This document shows, piece after piece, positions 52,785 to 62,040 of a stretch of 64,000 nucleotides of DNA. Positions within the stretch are counted from its first letter, which is position 1; every line of letters begins with the position of its first letter. Source of the DNA: Pseudomonas sp. Irchel s3f7. GTDB taxonomy: Bacteria; Pseudomonadota; Gammaproteobacteria; Pseudomonadales; Pseudomonadaceae. The stretch spans positions 1-64,000 of the forward strand of contig NZ_FYDO01000007.1 of NCBI RefSeq assembly GCF_900187615.1, written 5' to 3'. Both the position numbers and the translations under genes were made by a program. The notes under the pieces are model-generated. The model saw only the letters and a program-made list of their open reading frames with translations, did not search any database and was not told where the DNA came from.

Positions 52785-53639
52785 ATGCCCATTGCGCAAT
52801 TGATCAGCCCGCAAGCACTGGACCTGAAAAAGGACCAGCCGGGGTTGGTGATTCTGGATTGTCGTTTTGCCCTCGAAGACCCGGATTACGGTCAGCGCAG
52901 CTACGCCGAAGGGCATATCGCCGGCGCGGTGTTTGCCGACCTTGAGCGTGATCTCAGCGGGAAAGTGGTCAAGGGTGTGACCGGGCGGCATCCGTTGCCG
53001 GAGCCGGAAGAGTTGATCGAACACCTGCAAGCCTTCGGCATCAACGCCGACAGTGAAGTGGTTTTGTACGACGACGGCCCAGGTGCCTATGCGGCGCGGG
53101 CCTGGTGGTTGCTGGCCTGGCTGGGCAAGCGCGATGGCGTGTTTATCCTCGATGGCGGGCTCAAGGCCTGGCATGCGGCCGGTTTGCCACTGAGCCTGGA
53201 CGCACCGTCGATCACCCTCGGTACGTTCATGGGCAGTCCGGATGCTTCGCTGCTGCTTGATGCCGAACAGCTGCAAAAACGTCTCGGCCAACCGTCGCTG
53301 ACCTTGATTGATGCCCGTGCTTTGCCACGTTTCAAAGGTGAAGTGGAGCCGATCGATCCGATTGCCGGGCACATTCCCGGTGCGCAGTGTGCGGCGTTCA
53401 CTGACAACCTTGGCAGCGACGGGCGTTTCCTGCCGGCCGATCAGCTCAAGCAGCGCTTTGCCGCGAAACTCGGCAATCGCTCACCCGACGATCTGGTGGC
53501 TTATTGCGGTTCCGGCGTGACGGCTTGCCACAACCTGTTCGCGCTGTGCCTGGCGGGTTATCCGCTGGGGTCGTTGTATGCCGGGTCGTGGAGCGAGTGG
53601 ATCAACGAGCCTTCCCGAGGCATCGCCACCGGCGAATAA
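52785..53639 (+). CDS. sseA: 3-mercaptopyruvate-type sulfurtransferase
   Basis: A 284-residue two-domain rhodanese. The first domain (VILDCRFALEDPDYGQRSYA) keeps the fold; the second has the active-site loop CGSGVT with Cys241, the form typical of mercaptopyruvate sulfurtransferases rather than thiosulfate rhodaneses (CRKGVT). It moves sulfur from 3-mercaptopyruvate to cyanide, thiols or thioredoxin in the cytoplasm. CAGGAG precedes the ATG. It follows the TetR gene closely; a functional link is not evident. Confidence 0.88.
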   Translation: MPIAQLISPQALDLKKDQPGLVILDCRFALEDPDYGQRSYAEGHIAGAVFADLERDLSGKVVKGVTGRHPLPEPEELIEHLQAFGINADSEVVLYDDGPGAYAARAWWLLAWLGKRDGVFILDGGLKAWHAAGLPLSLDAPSITLGTFMGSPDASLLLDAEQLQKRLGQPSLTLIDARALPRFKGEVEPIDPIAGHIPGAQCAAFTDNLGSDGRFLPADQLKQRFAAKLGNRSPDDLVAYCGSGVTACHNLFALCLAGYPLGSLYAGSWSEWINEPSRGIATGE

Positions 53640-53654
53640 ATCACCACAAATCTC

Positions 53655-53733
53655 CTGTAGGAGCGAGCTTGCTCGCGATGGCGGCGTTACATTCAGTATC
53701 TGGGTTGGCTGATACACCGCCACCGCTAGCAGG
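53655..53733. repeat. REP doublet with decayed second arm
   Basis: TGTAGGAGCGAGCTTGCTCG is intact at 53655. The partner has decayed to ACCGCTAGCAGGCTAGCTGT near 53720-53740, where it meets the insertion-sequence remnant. Confidence 0.72.
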
Positions 53734-53835
53734 CTAGCTGTGTAAACCCACCACGTTGTTCACAAATGCTATCCGGCTAAACGGCGGCAAATAATTCAAA
53801 CTGGCATGCGGGCGCCGGTCTTGATCAGCCTCCAT
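53734..53835 (-). pseudogene. IS3-type transposase remnant, C-terminal end
   Basis: The minus strand from 53835 reads MEADQDRRPHASLNYLPP and runs on through FSRIAF and NNVVGLHS to a TAG at 53734-53736. RRPHASLNYLPP is the well-known closing motif of rve-type IS3 family transposases. Only about 33 codons remain; no other part or terminal repeat is seen. It lies three bases past the stop of the hydrolase gene (53839), so an old insertion seems to have been deleted down to this scrap. Confidence 0.7.
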
Positions 53836-53838
53836 GGC

Positions 53839-54837
53839 TCACTCGCGCCCAACGGCGGCGAGCCACTGGGGAATGCGTCGCTCCAGGTAGTAACCCGGTT
53901 GCCGTACCGTGCCGTCGACAAATCCGACATGCCCGCCCCTGGCCTGCAACTCGAACTGCGTGCAGGCGGACAACTCATCCGCGTGCGGCAAGCTGTGGGG
54001 AAATACGAAAGGGTCGTCGGCAGCCTGGATCATCAAGGTGGGTGTACGAATCTCGCCGAGGAAATAGCGGCTTGAGGCGCGGCGATAATAATCTTCGGCA
54101 TCACTGAAACCGTGCAGCGGTGCGGTGACGCGCCCATCGAAATCCCAGAACGTGCGCATGTTCTCCAGTGAGCCGAGCGCGGCCAAGGCTGCCAGTCCAT
54201 CCTCACGCCCGTCGTGCTGGAATTGCCGCTGCTTGTTCTTGATGTAGGCCACCATCTCGCGCATGAAATGCGCCTGGTAGACCTTGGAGAACCCCTGACC
54301 GATGCGGTCGGCGCATTGGTCCAGGCGAAACGGCACCGACACCGCCGCCGCGCCGAGTACGCCGCTGTCGCTGCCGGTCTCTCCGAGATACTTGAGCAGG
54401 ACATTGCCGCCCAGCGAATAACCCACGGCATACAACGGCGCGAGGGGGCGCTTGGCGCGCAAGTGTCTGATGGCGTCGGCCAGGTCTTCGCTGGCGCCGG
54501 AATGGTAACTGCGGGGCAGCAGATTGGGCTCGCCCGAGCAACCGCGCCAGTTCAGCGCAACGCTGGCCCAACCCCGATCACCCAGTACTTTTTGCATCCC
54601 GGCCACGTAAGGCGAATTCGACGATCCGGTCAGACCGTGCAGCACCAGCACCAATGGTGCATCGACGCTGTGCGGGCCATGCCAATCGAGGTCGAGGAAG
54701 TCGCCATCGTCGAGCCAGAGGCGTTCTCGCTCGCGTTCGATGTGCGTGGTTTTGCGCCACAGCGGACCCCACAAGGTTTGCAGGTGCGGGTTGCCGAGGC
54801 CGAAGGCGGGGGTGAAGCGTTCTGGCAGATGGGACAC
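53839..54837 (-). CDS. YheT-type alpha/beta hydrolase
   Basis: Best start is GTG 54837 (MSHLPERFTPAFGLGNPHLQ), giving 332 residues; the ATG at 54924 would run into rsmD by 31 bp and adds 29 atypical residues. The family signature GNPHLQTLWGPLWR opens the protein; LVLHGLTGSSNSPYV is the oxyanion region, GYSLGG the nucleophile elbow, and DDPFVFPHSLP plus GGHVGFVDG give the Asp and His. The YheT/ABHD1-3 family acts on esters or lipids, unspecified. It follows rsmD on the same strand. Confidence 0.87.
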   Translation of the reverse strand: MSHLPERFTPAFGLGNPHLQTLWGPLWRKTTHIERERERLWLDDGDFLDLDWHGPHSVDAPLVLVLHGLTGSSNSPYVAGMQKVLGDRGWASVALNWRGCSGEPNLLPRSYHSGASEDLADAIRHLRAKRPLAPLYAVGYSLGGNVLLKYLGETGSDSGVLGAAAVSVPFRLDQCADRIGQGFSKVYQAHFMREMVAYIKNKQRQFQHDGREDGLAALAALGSLENMRTFWDFDGRVTAPLHGFSDAEDYYRRASSRYFLGEIRTPTLMIQAADDPFVFPHSLPHADELSACTQFELQARGGHVGFVDGTVRQPGYYLERRIPQWLAAVGRE

Positions 54838-54893
54838 GATGATTCTCGATGCAGCGGTGCGTACCGGGTACGCACCGTTTTCATGCCGGTCGA

Positions 54894-55502
54894 TTAACCG
54901 GTGATCTCTGTCATACGTTGCCACAACGTGTAGTAAACGCGCCCGGATTTTTGCTCGCGGTGCAGGCGCCAGTTCTGTGGCAGGCCCTGCGTCGAAGGCG
55001 CGGATTCGCTTTCGGTGTACACCCAGGCTTCATCTGCCAGCCATTGGCGTTCTTCGAGCAAGGCGCAAACGGCGGGCAGCAGGTTCTGGTTGAACGGCGG
55101 GTCGAGGAATACCAGGTCGTAGGCCGTTGCGGTCTGGGTTTCCAGATAGCGCAGGGCGTCGGCGGTCTGGACCTGGCCGTTGGTGCAGCGCAACGTGCCG
55201 AGGTGTTCCTTCAGGCTGGATACCGCGATGCTGCTGGCGTCCAGCGCCTGGCCCATGGCGGCACCACGGGACAAGGCTTCAAGAAACAACGCGCCGCTGC
55301 CGGTGAACGGGTCGAGCACTTTCGCGCCCGGCACGTAAGGTGCGAGCCAGTTGAACAGGGTTTCACGCACGCGGTCCGGCGTCGGGCGCAGGCCCGGGGC
55401 GTCAGGGAAACTCAGCTTCCGGCTGCGCCATTCACCGCCGATGATGCGCAGTTGGTTCACGCCGTTATGGACGTTCTTGGCGGGTTTTTTTGGACTGGCC
55501 AT
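54894..55502 (-). CDS. rsmD: 16S rRNA (guanine966-N2)-methyltransferase
   Basis: A 202-residue SAM methyltransferase modifying G966 of 16S rRNA. The class I fold shows AKVLDPFTGSGALFLEALSRGA and the catalytic DPPF (LVFLDPPFNQNLL); the N terminus carries RIIGGEWRSRKLSFPDAPGL. Its ATG shares a base with the stop codon of the M16 gene before it (TAATG), so it is translationally coupled. Confidence 0.96.
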   Translation of the reverse strand: MASPKKPAKNVHNGVNQLRIIGGEWRSRKLSFPDAPGLRPTPDRVRETLFNWLAPYVPGAKVLDPFTGSGALFLEALSRGAAMGQALDASSIAVSSLKEHLGTLRCTNGQVQTADALRYLETQTATAYDLVFLDPPFNQNLLPAVCALLEERQWLADEAWVYTESESAPSTQGLPQNWRLHREQKSGRVYYTLWQRMTEITG

Positions 55503-56992
55503 TAATGCTCCGGAACCCCGAGCGGTTGCTCGGAAGGTTTATCAGTAGGGGCCGGTAACGGCTTTTGCGGCACGGTCGGGCCAGCGCTGACGATGACCAT
55601 TTTGTCCGTGCTCAGGTGTTTGTTCAGTGCTGCTTTGACGTGTTCGACGGTCAGGCTCTGGGACTGTTGCATGAAGTCTTCCAGATGACTGAGCGGCAGA
55701 TTATAGAAGCCGATGGCACCGAGTTGGCCGACGATATCAGCGTTGCTGGCGGTGGACAGCGGGAAGCTGCCCGCCAGTTCGCGCTTGGCGTCGTCGAGCT
55801 CTTTTTCGGTCGGCCCGGTTTTAAGGTAGTCGGCGAGCACATCCTGCACCAGTTTCAGGGTGCCTTCGCTCATCTTGGCGCGGGTTTGCAGGTTGATCAG
55901 GAACGGCCCTCGCACCTGCATCGGGGTGAAGCCCGAATACACGCCATACGCCAAACCACGCTTCTCACGCACTTCGCTCATCAGGCGGGTGCCGAAACCG
56001 CCGCCGCCGAGGATCTGGTTGCCCATGGACAAGGCGGCGTAGTCCGGATCGTCACGGTCGATGCCCAGTTGCGCGAGCATCAGGTTGGTCTGTTTGGACG
56101 GAAACTCGATGTGGCCGATGCTCGCCTTGGGTTCGGTCGGTTGCGCGATTTTCGGCAACGCCGGACCTTTGGGCAGGGCAGCGGAAACCTGGGCGGCCAT
56201 CGCTTCGGCTTCTGCGCGGGACAAGTCACCGACCAGCGCGATCACCACGTTGCCGGATGCATAGGCTTTTTCGTGGAACTTGCGCAGCTGCGCAACGGTA
56301 ATCGCCGGAATGGTTTTCGCCGTGCCATCGCTGGCATGTGCGTAGGGATGATCGCCGTACAAGCGGTTCATCAGCTCAAGGCTGGCCAGTTTGCCGGGAC
56401 TCTGTTTCTGGTACTCGAAACCGGCAAGCATCTGGTTCTTGATGCGGGCAAACGAGTCGGCAGGGAAGGTCGGCTTGCCGACGACTTCGGCGAACAGTTT
56501 CAGGGCGGGTTCGCGTTTGTCCGAAGCGCTCAGGCTGCGCAGGGAGGCAACGGCCATGTCTTTAAAGGCACCGTTGCCGAAATCGGCGCCCAGCCCTTCG
56601 AAGCCTTGGGCGATGGCGCTGACGTCCTTACCGGCCACACCTTCGTTGAGCATGGCGTTGGTCAGCGTGGCCAGGCCCGGTGCGTCGCCGTCCTGGCTGC
56701 TGCCAGCGGAAAAGATCAGGCGCATGTCGAACATTGGCAGTTCGCGGGCTTCGACGAACAGCACCTTGGCACCTTCGGCGGTGCTCCAGGTCTGCACGTC
56801 CAGTGTGCGGTGGCTCGGTGCCTTGCCGTTCAGTTCGGCCAGCGATTGCAGTTTCTGGCTGGCCTTGGCCTTGTCGAGGGCTTCGCTGGCAATGGTTTCG
56901 CCGGAACGCGAGAGGTAGAACGCGGCAGAACCAATAACGGCAACGGCGACCAGGCCAATCAGGACCAGGCGGGAGGGTTTGCGCTCACTCAT
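55502..56992 (-). CDS. M16 peptidase-like subunit lacking the zinc motif
   Basis: The start at ATG 56992 (MSERKPSRLVLIGLVAVAVI) gives 496 residues with a signal-anchor. The protein has the M16 fold (SSQDGDAPGLATLTNAMLNEG at the place of the active helix), but the HxxEH metal motif is replaced by TLTNA, so it cannot bind zinc the normal way. The C-terminal M16 domain is kept (GGGFGTRLMSEVREKRGLAY). It should be the non-catalytic half of a two-subunit periplasmic peptidase with the protein from the gene upstream, whose stop overlaps this start by eight bases. Confidence 0.88.
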   Translation of the reverse strand: MSERKPSRLVLIGLVAVAVIGSAAFYLSRSGETIASEALDKAKASQKLQSLAELNGKAPSHRTLDVQTWSTAEGAKVLFVEARELPMFDMRLIFSAGSSQDGDAPGLATLTNAMLNEGVAGKDVSAIAQGFEGLGADFGNGAFKDMAVASLRSLSASDKREPALKLFAEVVGKPTFPADSFARIKNQMLAGFEYQKQSPGKLASLELMNRLYGDHPYAHASDGTAKTIPAITVAQLRKFHEKAYASGNVVIALVGDLSRAEAEAMAAQVSAALPKGPALPKIAQPTEPKASIGHIEFPSKQTNLMLAQLGIDRDDPDYAALSMGNQILGGGGFGTRLMSEVREKRGLAYGVYSGFTPMQVRGPFLINLQTRAKMSEGTLKLVQDVLADYLKTGPTEKELDDAKRELAGSFPLSTASNADIVGQLGAIGFYNLPLSHLEDFMQQSQSLTVEHVKAALNKHLSTDKMVIVSAGPTVPQKPLPAPTDKPSEQPLGVPEH

Positions 56993-58340
56993 GAGTCGTC
57001 TCCAGTGGCAGTACATGGGCGACGCTGAGACGTTCGCGGGTGAAATACAGCTTGGCGGCTTTCTGGATATCTTCCGGCGTGACGCTTTCCAGGTCGGCCA
57101 GTTCGGTGTCCATCAGCTTCCAGGACAGGCCGACGGTTTCCAATTGGCCAATGGCGGTGGCCTGGCTGGTGATCGAATCACGCTCGTAGACCAACCCGGC
57201 GATGACCTGGGCGCGGACACGTTCCAGTTCTTCAGTGGACGGTGCGGTGGTTTTCAGCTGTTCGAGCAGCTTCCACAAACCGGCTTCCGCCTGGGCGATG
57301 GTTTTGTGTTTCTGAGCGTTTGGCGTCGCCGACAAGGTGAACAGACTGTCGCCACGGGTGTAGGCGTCGTAACTCGACGAACCGCCAGACACCAACTCTT
57401 CGCCGCGCTCCAGTTGCGTCGGAATGCGTCCGCTGTAACCGCCGTCGAGCAGGGCCGAGATCAGGCGCAGAGCGTTGATCAGGCGCTTGTCCTCGGCGGT
57501 GGCGATGCTTGGCACGTTGAACGCCAGCATCAGGCTCGGCAATTGGGTCTGCACATGCAGGGTCAGTTGGCGTTCACCAGGCTCGGCCAGCTCCAGCGGT
57601 TTTTTCGCGGCCGGCACATCGCGTTTGGCGATCGGGCCGAAATAGCGTTGGGCCAGGGTTTTGACTTCGTCCGGGGTGACGTCGCCGACCACCACGAGCG
57701 TGGCGTTGTTCGGCACGTACCAGGTTTCGTACCAGTGGCGCAGTTCTTCGACCTTCATGCGATCAAGGTCGGCCATCCAGCCGATAGTCGGCGTGTGATA
57801 GCCGCTGGCCGGGTAAGCCATGGCCTTGAAGCGTTCGTAGGCCTTGGACATCGGCTTGTCATCAGTGCGCAGGCGACGTTCTTCCTTGATGACTTCGATT
57901 TCCTTGGCGAACTCGTCGGGCGGCAGGCGCAGGCTGGCCATGCGGTCGGCTTCCAGCTCGAAGGCTACGCCCAGGCGATCACGGGCCAGCACCTGGTAGT
58001 ACGCGGTGAAGTCGTCGCTGGTGAAGGCGTTTTCTTCAGCGCCGAGGTCGCGCAGGATCAACGACGCTTCGCCAGGGCCGACTTTGTCGCTGCCCTTGAA
58101 CATCATGTGTTCCAGGGCGTGGGACAGTCCGGTGTTACCGGGCGTCTCGTAGCTGGAGCCGACCTTGTACCAAACCTGGGAAACCACTACAGGCGCACGA
58201 TGGTCTTCACGCACAACCACCTTCAAGCCGTTGTCGAGGGTGAATTCATGGGTGGGTTGCGGGTCGGCAGCCAGGGCCGAAAGTGGCAGGCAGACTGTGC
58301 TGAGCAGCAGGCCTGCGGCGCGGCGGGCTAGAGCAATCAT
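56985..58340 (-). CDS. M16 zinc metallopeptidase, catalytic subunit
   Basis: A 451-residue secreted protease with a signal peptide (LARRAAGLLLSTVCLPLSALA). The inverted zinc motif HxxEH is in GLSHALEHMMFKG near residue 80, with the third Glu ligand about 75 residues on in FELEADRMASL. The C-terminal M16 domain follows. The gene forms an overlapping pair with the gene for the zinc-less subunit, then rsmD. It diverges from ftsY with 342 bp between. Substrates unknown; related pairs process peptides in the envelope. Confidence 0.92.
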   Translation of the reverse strand: MIALARRAAGLLLSTVCLPLSALAADPQPTHEFTLDNGLKVVVREDHRAPVVVSQVWYKVGSSYETPGNTGLSHALEHMMFKGSDKVGPGEASLILRDLGAEENAFTSDDFTAYYQVLARDRLGVAFELEADRMASLRLPPDEFAKEIEVIKEERRLRTDDKPMSKAYERFKAMAYPASGYHTPTIGWMADLDRMKVEELRHWYETWYVPNNATLVVVGDVTPDEVKTLAQRYFGPIAKRDVPAAKKPLELAEPGERQLTLHVQTQLPSLMLAFNVPSIATAEDKRLINALRLISALLDGGYSGRIPTQLERGEELVSGGSSSYDAYTRGDSLFTLSATPNAQKHKTIAQAEAGLWKLLEQLKTTAPSTEELERVRAQVIAGLVYERDSITSQATAIGQLETVGLSWKLMDTELADLESVTPEDIQKAAKLYFTRERLSVAHVLPLETTHE

Positions 58341-58682
58341 TCGTTTTTAAACCTTTGGGGCTGCCCGCTTGTTCTTAGCGTCAGCGGGCGAGAGGGTGCT
58401 AGGATACTGATCCGTTTTACTGGCGGCCACGCCTATCAGGCCTTTGACGGCCTGCAGGTTGCATGGGTTACCGGCAGAAACTTTGAGTTTGTCAGCTAAA
58501 CTCTGCGTTTTCGCCGACGATGCCGTTCCAGTCCTTCGTATTAGTCGACCTTTGAGGCGCTGTTGGTGCCTCGACAAAATGTTGCGCGTGAACAAGCTGG
58601 ATCAATCGCAGTCTGTTCTGCATCGAATATTTATTTGCCGGGGCGCCTTTGGCGCGTCGCTACCGTGAGATAGCCGTCCTCC
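58341..58682. other. M16-ftsY divergent intergenic region
   Basis: The gap is 342 bp. It holds a small dyad, GAGTTT (58485-58490) and AAACTC (58498-58503), and no REP. Promoters for the M16 operon and for ftsYEX should lie here, but no convincing boxes could be fixed by eye. No RNA gene was recognised. Confidence 0.55.
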
Positions 58683-60281
58683 ATGTTTGGTTCCAACGAC
58701 GACAAGAAGACCCCAGCTGCGGCTGGCGAGAAGAAAAGCCTGTTCGGATGGCTGCGCAAAAAGCCGCAGGAACCCGTCGTCGAACAGCCACAACCGATTC
58801 CTGAGCCCACGCCGGTATCGGTAATAGAAGAAGCGCCTGCGCCGGTTGTCCTGCCGATCGCCGAAGCGGTGCTGCAACCCACAGTTGAAGCCGTTCCCGA
58901 GCCTGTCAGCGAAATCGTCGCTGAGGCTCCTCCGACCCAGGCCGCTGCGCCGTGGCTGACCCTGCCGGTTTCGGAAGAGCCAGTGGCGCTGGTCGAAGAT
59001 GATCGGGCGCCGCATGTGACACCGTCGATTCCGGCGCCGACAGGGTTTACGCCAGCGCCGGTTCAAGAACCTGTGGCTGAGCCGGTTATTGAACCTGTTG
59101 TTGAGCCCGTCGTTGTGGCCGAGCCAGCGCCGATTGCCAGCGAACCGGTGGCTCCGGTATTCGTTGCCCCGGTTGCCCCGGTTGCCCCGGTTGCCCCGGT
59201 TGCCCCGGTTGCCCCGGTTGCCCCGGTTGCCCCGGTTGCTCAGATTGCTCCAGTCGCTCCGGAGCCCACACCTGTTCCCGCTCCGGTGCTTGAGCCGGTC
59301 GCTGCACTGGTCGAGACGCCGGTCGAACCCGCACGTACCGAAGAATCCAAAGCCGGCTTCTTTGCCCGCCTCAAGCAGGGCCTGTCCAAGACCAGCGCCA
59401 GCATTGGTGAAGGCATGGCCAGCCTGTTTCTGGGCAGGAAGGTCATCGATGACGAGTTGCTCGAAGACCTCGAGACGCGCTTGCTGACTGCCGACGTCGG
59501 TGTTGAAGCCACCTCGGTGATCATCCAGCGTCTGACCCAGAAGGTTGCACGCAAGGAACTGGCCGACGCAGACGCGCTGTACAAATCCCTGCAGGCCGAG
59601 CTCGCCGCGATGCTCAAGCCTGTCGAGCAGCCGCTGAAAATCGTCTCGCAGAACAAGCCGTTCGTGATTCTGGTGGTCGGCGTCAACGGCGCCGGCAAAA
59701 CCACGACCATCGGCAAACTGGCGAAGAAGCTGCAGTTGGAAGGCAAGAAAGTCATGCTCGCTGCCGGCGACACCTTCCGCGCTGCAGCCGTCGAGCAGTT
59801 GCAGGTCTGGGGTGAGCGCAACAAGATCCCGGTGATCGCGCAGCACACGGGCGCCGACTCGGCCTCGGTGATCTTCGATGCCGTGCAGGCCGCCAAGGCC
59901 CGTGGCATCGACGTGTTGATCGCCGACACCGCCGGTCGTCTGCACACCAAAGACAACCTGATGGAAGAGCTGAAGAAGGTTCGCCGGGTGATCAGCAAGC
60001 TCGACGCCGATGCGCCGCACGAAGTGCTGCTGGTGCTCGATGCCGGTACCGGCCAGAACGCCATCAACCAGGCCAAGCAATTCAACCAGACCGTCGAACT
60101 GACCGGCCTGGCGCTGACCAAGCTCGACGGCACCGCCAAGGGCGGGGTGATTTTTGCCCTGGCCAAGCAATTCGGCCTGCCGATCCGCTACATCGGCGTC
60201 GGTGAAGGCATCGACGATTTGCGTACTTTTGAAGCAGAACCCTTTGTCCAGGCATTGTTTGCCGAGCGGGAGCGTTCATGA
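58683..60281 (+). CDS. ftsY: signal recognition particle receptor FtsY
   Basis: Docks SRP-ribosome complexes at the inner membrane. The 532 residues comprise a long acidic, proline-rich N-terminal A domain (about 1-215), then the N and G domains. GTPase motifs are [40 protein letters not shown] and [10 protein letters not shown]. The A domain contains a run of VAP triplets coded by an exact 9-bp repeat. The stop overlaps the ftsE start (ATGA), the standard ftsYEX operon. Confidence 0.98.
   Translation: MFGSNDDKKTPAAAGEKKSLFGWLRKKPQEPVVEQPQPIPEPTPVSVIEEAPAPVVLPIAEAVLQPTVEAVPEPVSEIVAEAPPTQAAAPWLTLPVSEEPVALVEDDRAPHVTPSIPAPTGFTPAPVQEPVAEPVIEPVVEPVVVAEPAPIASEPVAPVFVAPVAPVAPVAPVAPVAPVAPVAPVAQIAPVAPEPTPVPAPVLEPVAALVETPVEPARTEESKAGFFARLKQGLSKTSASIGEGMASLFLGRKVIDDELLEDLETRLLTADVGVEATSVIIQRLTQKVARKELADADALYKSLQAELAAMLKPVEQPLKIVSQNKPFVILVVGVNGAGKTTTIGKLAKKLQLEGKKVMLAAGDTFRAAAVEQLQVWGERNKIPVIAQHTGADSASVIFDAVQAAKARGIDVLIADTAGRLHTKDNLMEELKKVRRVISKLDADAPHEVLLVLDAGTGQNAINQAKQFNQTVELTGLALTKLDGTAKGGVIFALAKQFGLPIRYIGVGEGIDDLRTFEAEPFVQALFAERERS
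59163..59243 (+). repeat. 9-bp tandem repeat in ftsY (VAP run)
   Basis: GTTGCCCCG occurs eight times without a mismatch from 59163 to 59234, followed by a degenerate ninth unit GTTGCTCAG. The repeat keeps the frame, adding one Val-Ala-Pro per unit in the A domain. It is a typical slippage-prone tract. Confidence 0.95.
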
Positions 60282-60949
60282 TTCGTTTCGAACAGGTCGG
60301 TAAACGCTACCCGAACGGTCACGTCGGCTTGCATGAGCTGAGCTTTCGAGTCCGTCGGGGCGAATTTTTGTTTGTCACCGGCCATTCCGGCGCCGGTAAA
60401 AGCACCTTGTTGCGCCTGCTGCTGGCCATGGAGCGTCCAACCAGCGGCAAATTGCTGCTCGCCGGGCAAGACCTGAGCACCATCAGCAACGCGCAGATCC
60501 CCTTCCTGCGTCGTCAGATCGGCGTGGTGTTTCAGAATCACCAGTTGCTGTTCGATCGCACGGTGTTCAACAACGTTGCGCTGCCCTTGCAGATCCTCGG
60601 CCTGTCCAAGGCCGAAATCGCCAAGCGCGTGGATTCGGCGCTGGAGCGCGTGGCCCTGTCGGACAAGACCGACTTGTATCCGGGCGACCTGTCCACCGGT
60701 CAGCAGCAGCGTGTGGGCATTGCCCGCGCCATCGTCCACCGCCCGGCCTTGCTGCTGGCGGACGAACCGACCGGTAACCTCGACCCGCGTCTGGCCGCTG
60801 AAATCATGGGTGTGTTCGAAGACATCAACCGCCTCGGCACCAGCGTGCTGATCGCCAGTCACGACCTGGCCCTGATCGCCCGCATGCGCCACCGCATGTT
60901 GACCTTGCAACGCGGTCGATTGATCGGCGACGGGGAGGCTGCGGAATGA
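60278..60949 (+). CDS. ftsE: cell division ATPase FtsE
   Basis: A 223-residue ABC ATPase that with FtsX links the divisome to periplasmic peptidoglycan hydrolases through EnvC-type activators. Walker A is GHSGAGKST, signature LSTGQQQRVGIARA, Walker B LLLADEPTGNLD. Starts inside the ftsY stop and its own stop overlaps ftsX (ATGA on both sides), so the three are translated together. Confidence 0.97.
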   Translation: MIRFEQVGKRYPNGHVGLHELSFRVRRGEFLFVTGHSGAGKSTLLRLLLAMERPTSGKLLLAGQDLSTISNAQIPFLRRQIGVVFQNHQLLFDRTVFNNVALPLQILGLSKAEIAKRVDSALERVALSDKTDLYPGDLSTGQQQRVGIARAIVHRPALLLADEPTGNLDPRLAAEIMGVFEDINRLGTSVLIASHDLALIARMRHRMLTLQRGRLIGDGEAAE

Positions 60950-61968
60950 GTGCAACACGTAGTCCCAAGGTTTCCGAACGTGTGGCCCCGAAGGCCGCCG
61001 ACCCACAGCCACAGAAGAAAAAGCGCGACGATGACGACGGGCCGGACTTTGCCACATTGTTCCGTGCCTGGATTGAAAGTCATCGCGCCAGCCTGCTGGA
61101 CAGCCTGCGTCGGCTGGGCAAGCATCCCATTGGCAGTTTTTTCACCTGCATGGTGATGGCGGTGGCCCTGAGTTTGCCTATGGGGCTGTCACTTTTGCTA
61201 AGCAACGTCGAGCGTCTTGGCGGTTCCTGGCAGCGTGCGGCGCAGATCTCCCTGTACCTCCAGCTCGAAGCCAGTCCGGCGGAAGGCGAATCCCTGCGCG
61301 AGCAGATCAAAGGTATGCCAGGCGTGGCGGATGCAGAATTCGTCGGTCGGGATCAGGCGCTTGAAGAGTTCCAGCAGCAGTCCGGTTTGGGCGATGCGCT
61401 CAAGGAATTGCCAGAGAACCCGCTGCCAGGCGTGGTCCTGGTGACGCCGAAGGAAGTCGACAAGCCTGCGCTTGAAGCATTAAGACAAAAACTATCCGAG
61501 CTTCCGAAGGTACAACAGGCGCAACTTGATTTAGTGTGGGTCGAGCGTCTGGCAGCCATCCTCAAGCTGGGCGACCGATTTGTCTTCGGTCTGACCGTGC
61601 TTCTGGTTTCTGCATTACTTTTGGTGATAGGCAATACCATTCGTCTTCATATTGAAAACCGCCGCACAGAGATAGAAGTGATTAAACTGGTCGGCGGCAC
61701 TGACAGCTATGTGCGCAGGCCCTTTCTCTATATGGGCGCGTTGTATGGCTTTGGTGCGGGGGTTCTGTCCTGGGGGGTGCTGGCGTTTGGCCTGGACTGG
61801 CTGAACGACGCGGTGGTTGGGCTGGCCGGTTTGTATGGCAGTGATTTTGCGTTGGCCGGTGTGCCGGTTGCCGACGGTCTGTCTCTCTTGCTTGGCGCGG
61901 TGCTGTTGGGGTATATCGGTGCATGGATTGCAGTCGCACGCCACCTGAGGGAGCTTGCGCCTAAGTAG
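60946..61968 (+). CDS. ftsX: cell division protein FtsX
   Basis: A 340-residue inner-membrane protein with a charged cytoplasmic N terminus (KVSERVAPKAADPQPQKKKR), four helices (about 66-87, 214-237, 264-287 and 308-330) and a periplasmic loop between the first two that contacts the murein-hydrolase activator. The FtsX domain at the C terminus has IEVIKLVGGTDSYVRRPFLY. It ends the ftsYEX operon; rpoH follows after 120 bp with its own promoter. Confidence 0.97.
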   Translation: MSATRSPKVSERVAPKAADPQPQKKKRDDDDGPDFATLFRAWIESHRASLLDSLRRLGKHPIGSFFTCMVMAVALSLPMGLSLLLSNVERLGGSWQRAAQISLYLQLEASPAEGESLREQIKGMPGVADAEFVGRDQALEEFQQQSGLGDALKELPENPLPGVVLVTPKEVDKPALEALRQKLSELPKVQQAQLDLVWVERLAAILKLGDRFVFGLTVLLVSALLLVIGNTIRLHIENRRTEIEVIKLVGGTDSYVRRPFLYMGALYGFGAGVLSWGVLAFGLDWLNDAVVGLAGLYGSDFALAGVPVADGLSLLLGAVLLGYIGAWIAVARHLRELAPK

Positions 61969-62013
61969 TATCATTTTGCTCGTATTGACCTTTCAGCGTT
62001 TTTGGGTTTTTGG

Positions 62014-62040
62014 GAACTTGTTTTTCGGTTTCCGGTCAAT
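62014..62040 (+). promoter_or_regulatory. sigma-E/AlgU-like promoter of rpoH
   Basis: GAACTT (62014-62019) and TCAAT (62036-62040) are 16 bp apart, close to the AlgU/sigma-E pattern GAACTT-N16/17-TCtgA. P. aeruginosa rpoH is known to use such promoters. The rpoH ATG is 48 bp downstream. Confidence 0.6.

Noticed and set aside
54838..54924. Longer start for the YheT-type hydrolase
   Set aside because: It would overlap rsmD by 31 bp and adds residues unlike the family; GTG 54837 opens just before the conserved part.
58602..60170. Long minus-strand frame with glycine-asparagine-arginine repeats opposite ftsY
   Set aside because: It is the mirror of the 9-bp repeat in ftsY. It has no family motif or ribosome site, and ftsY is certain.
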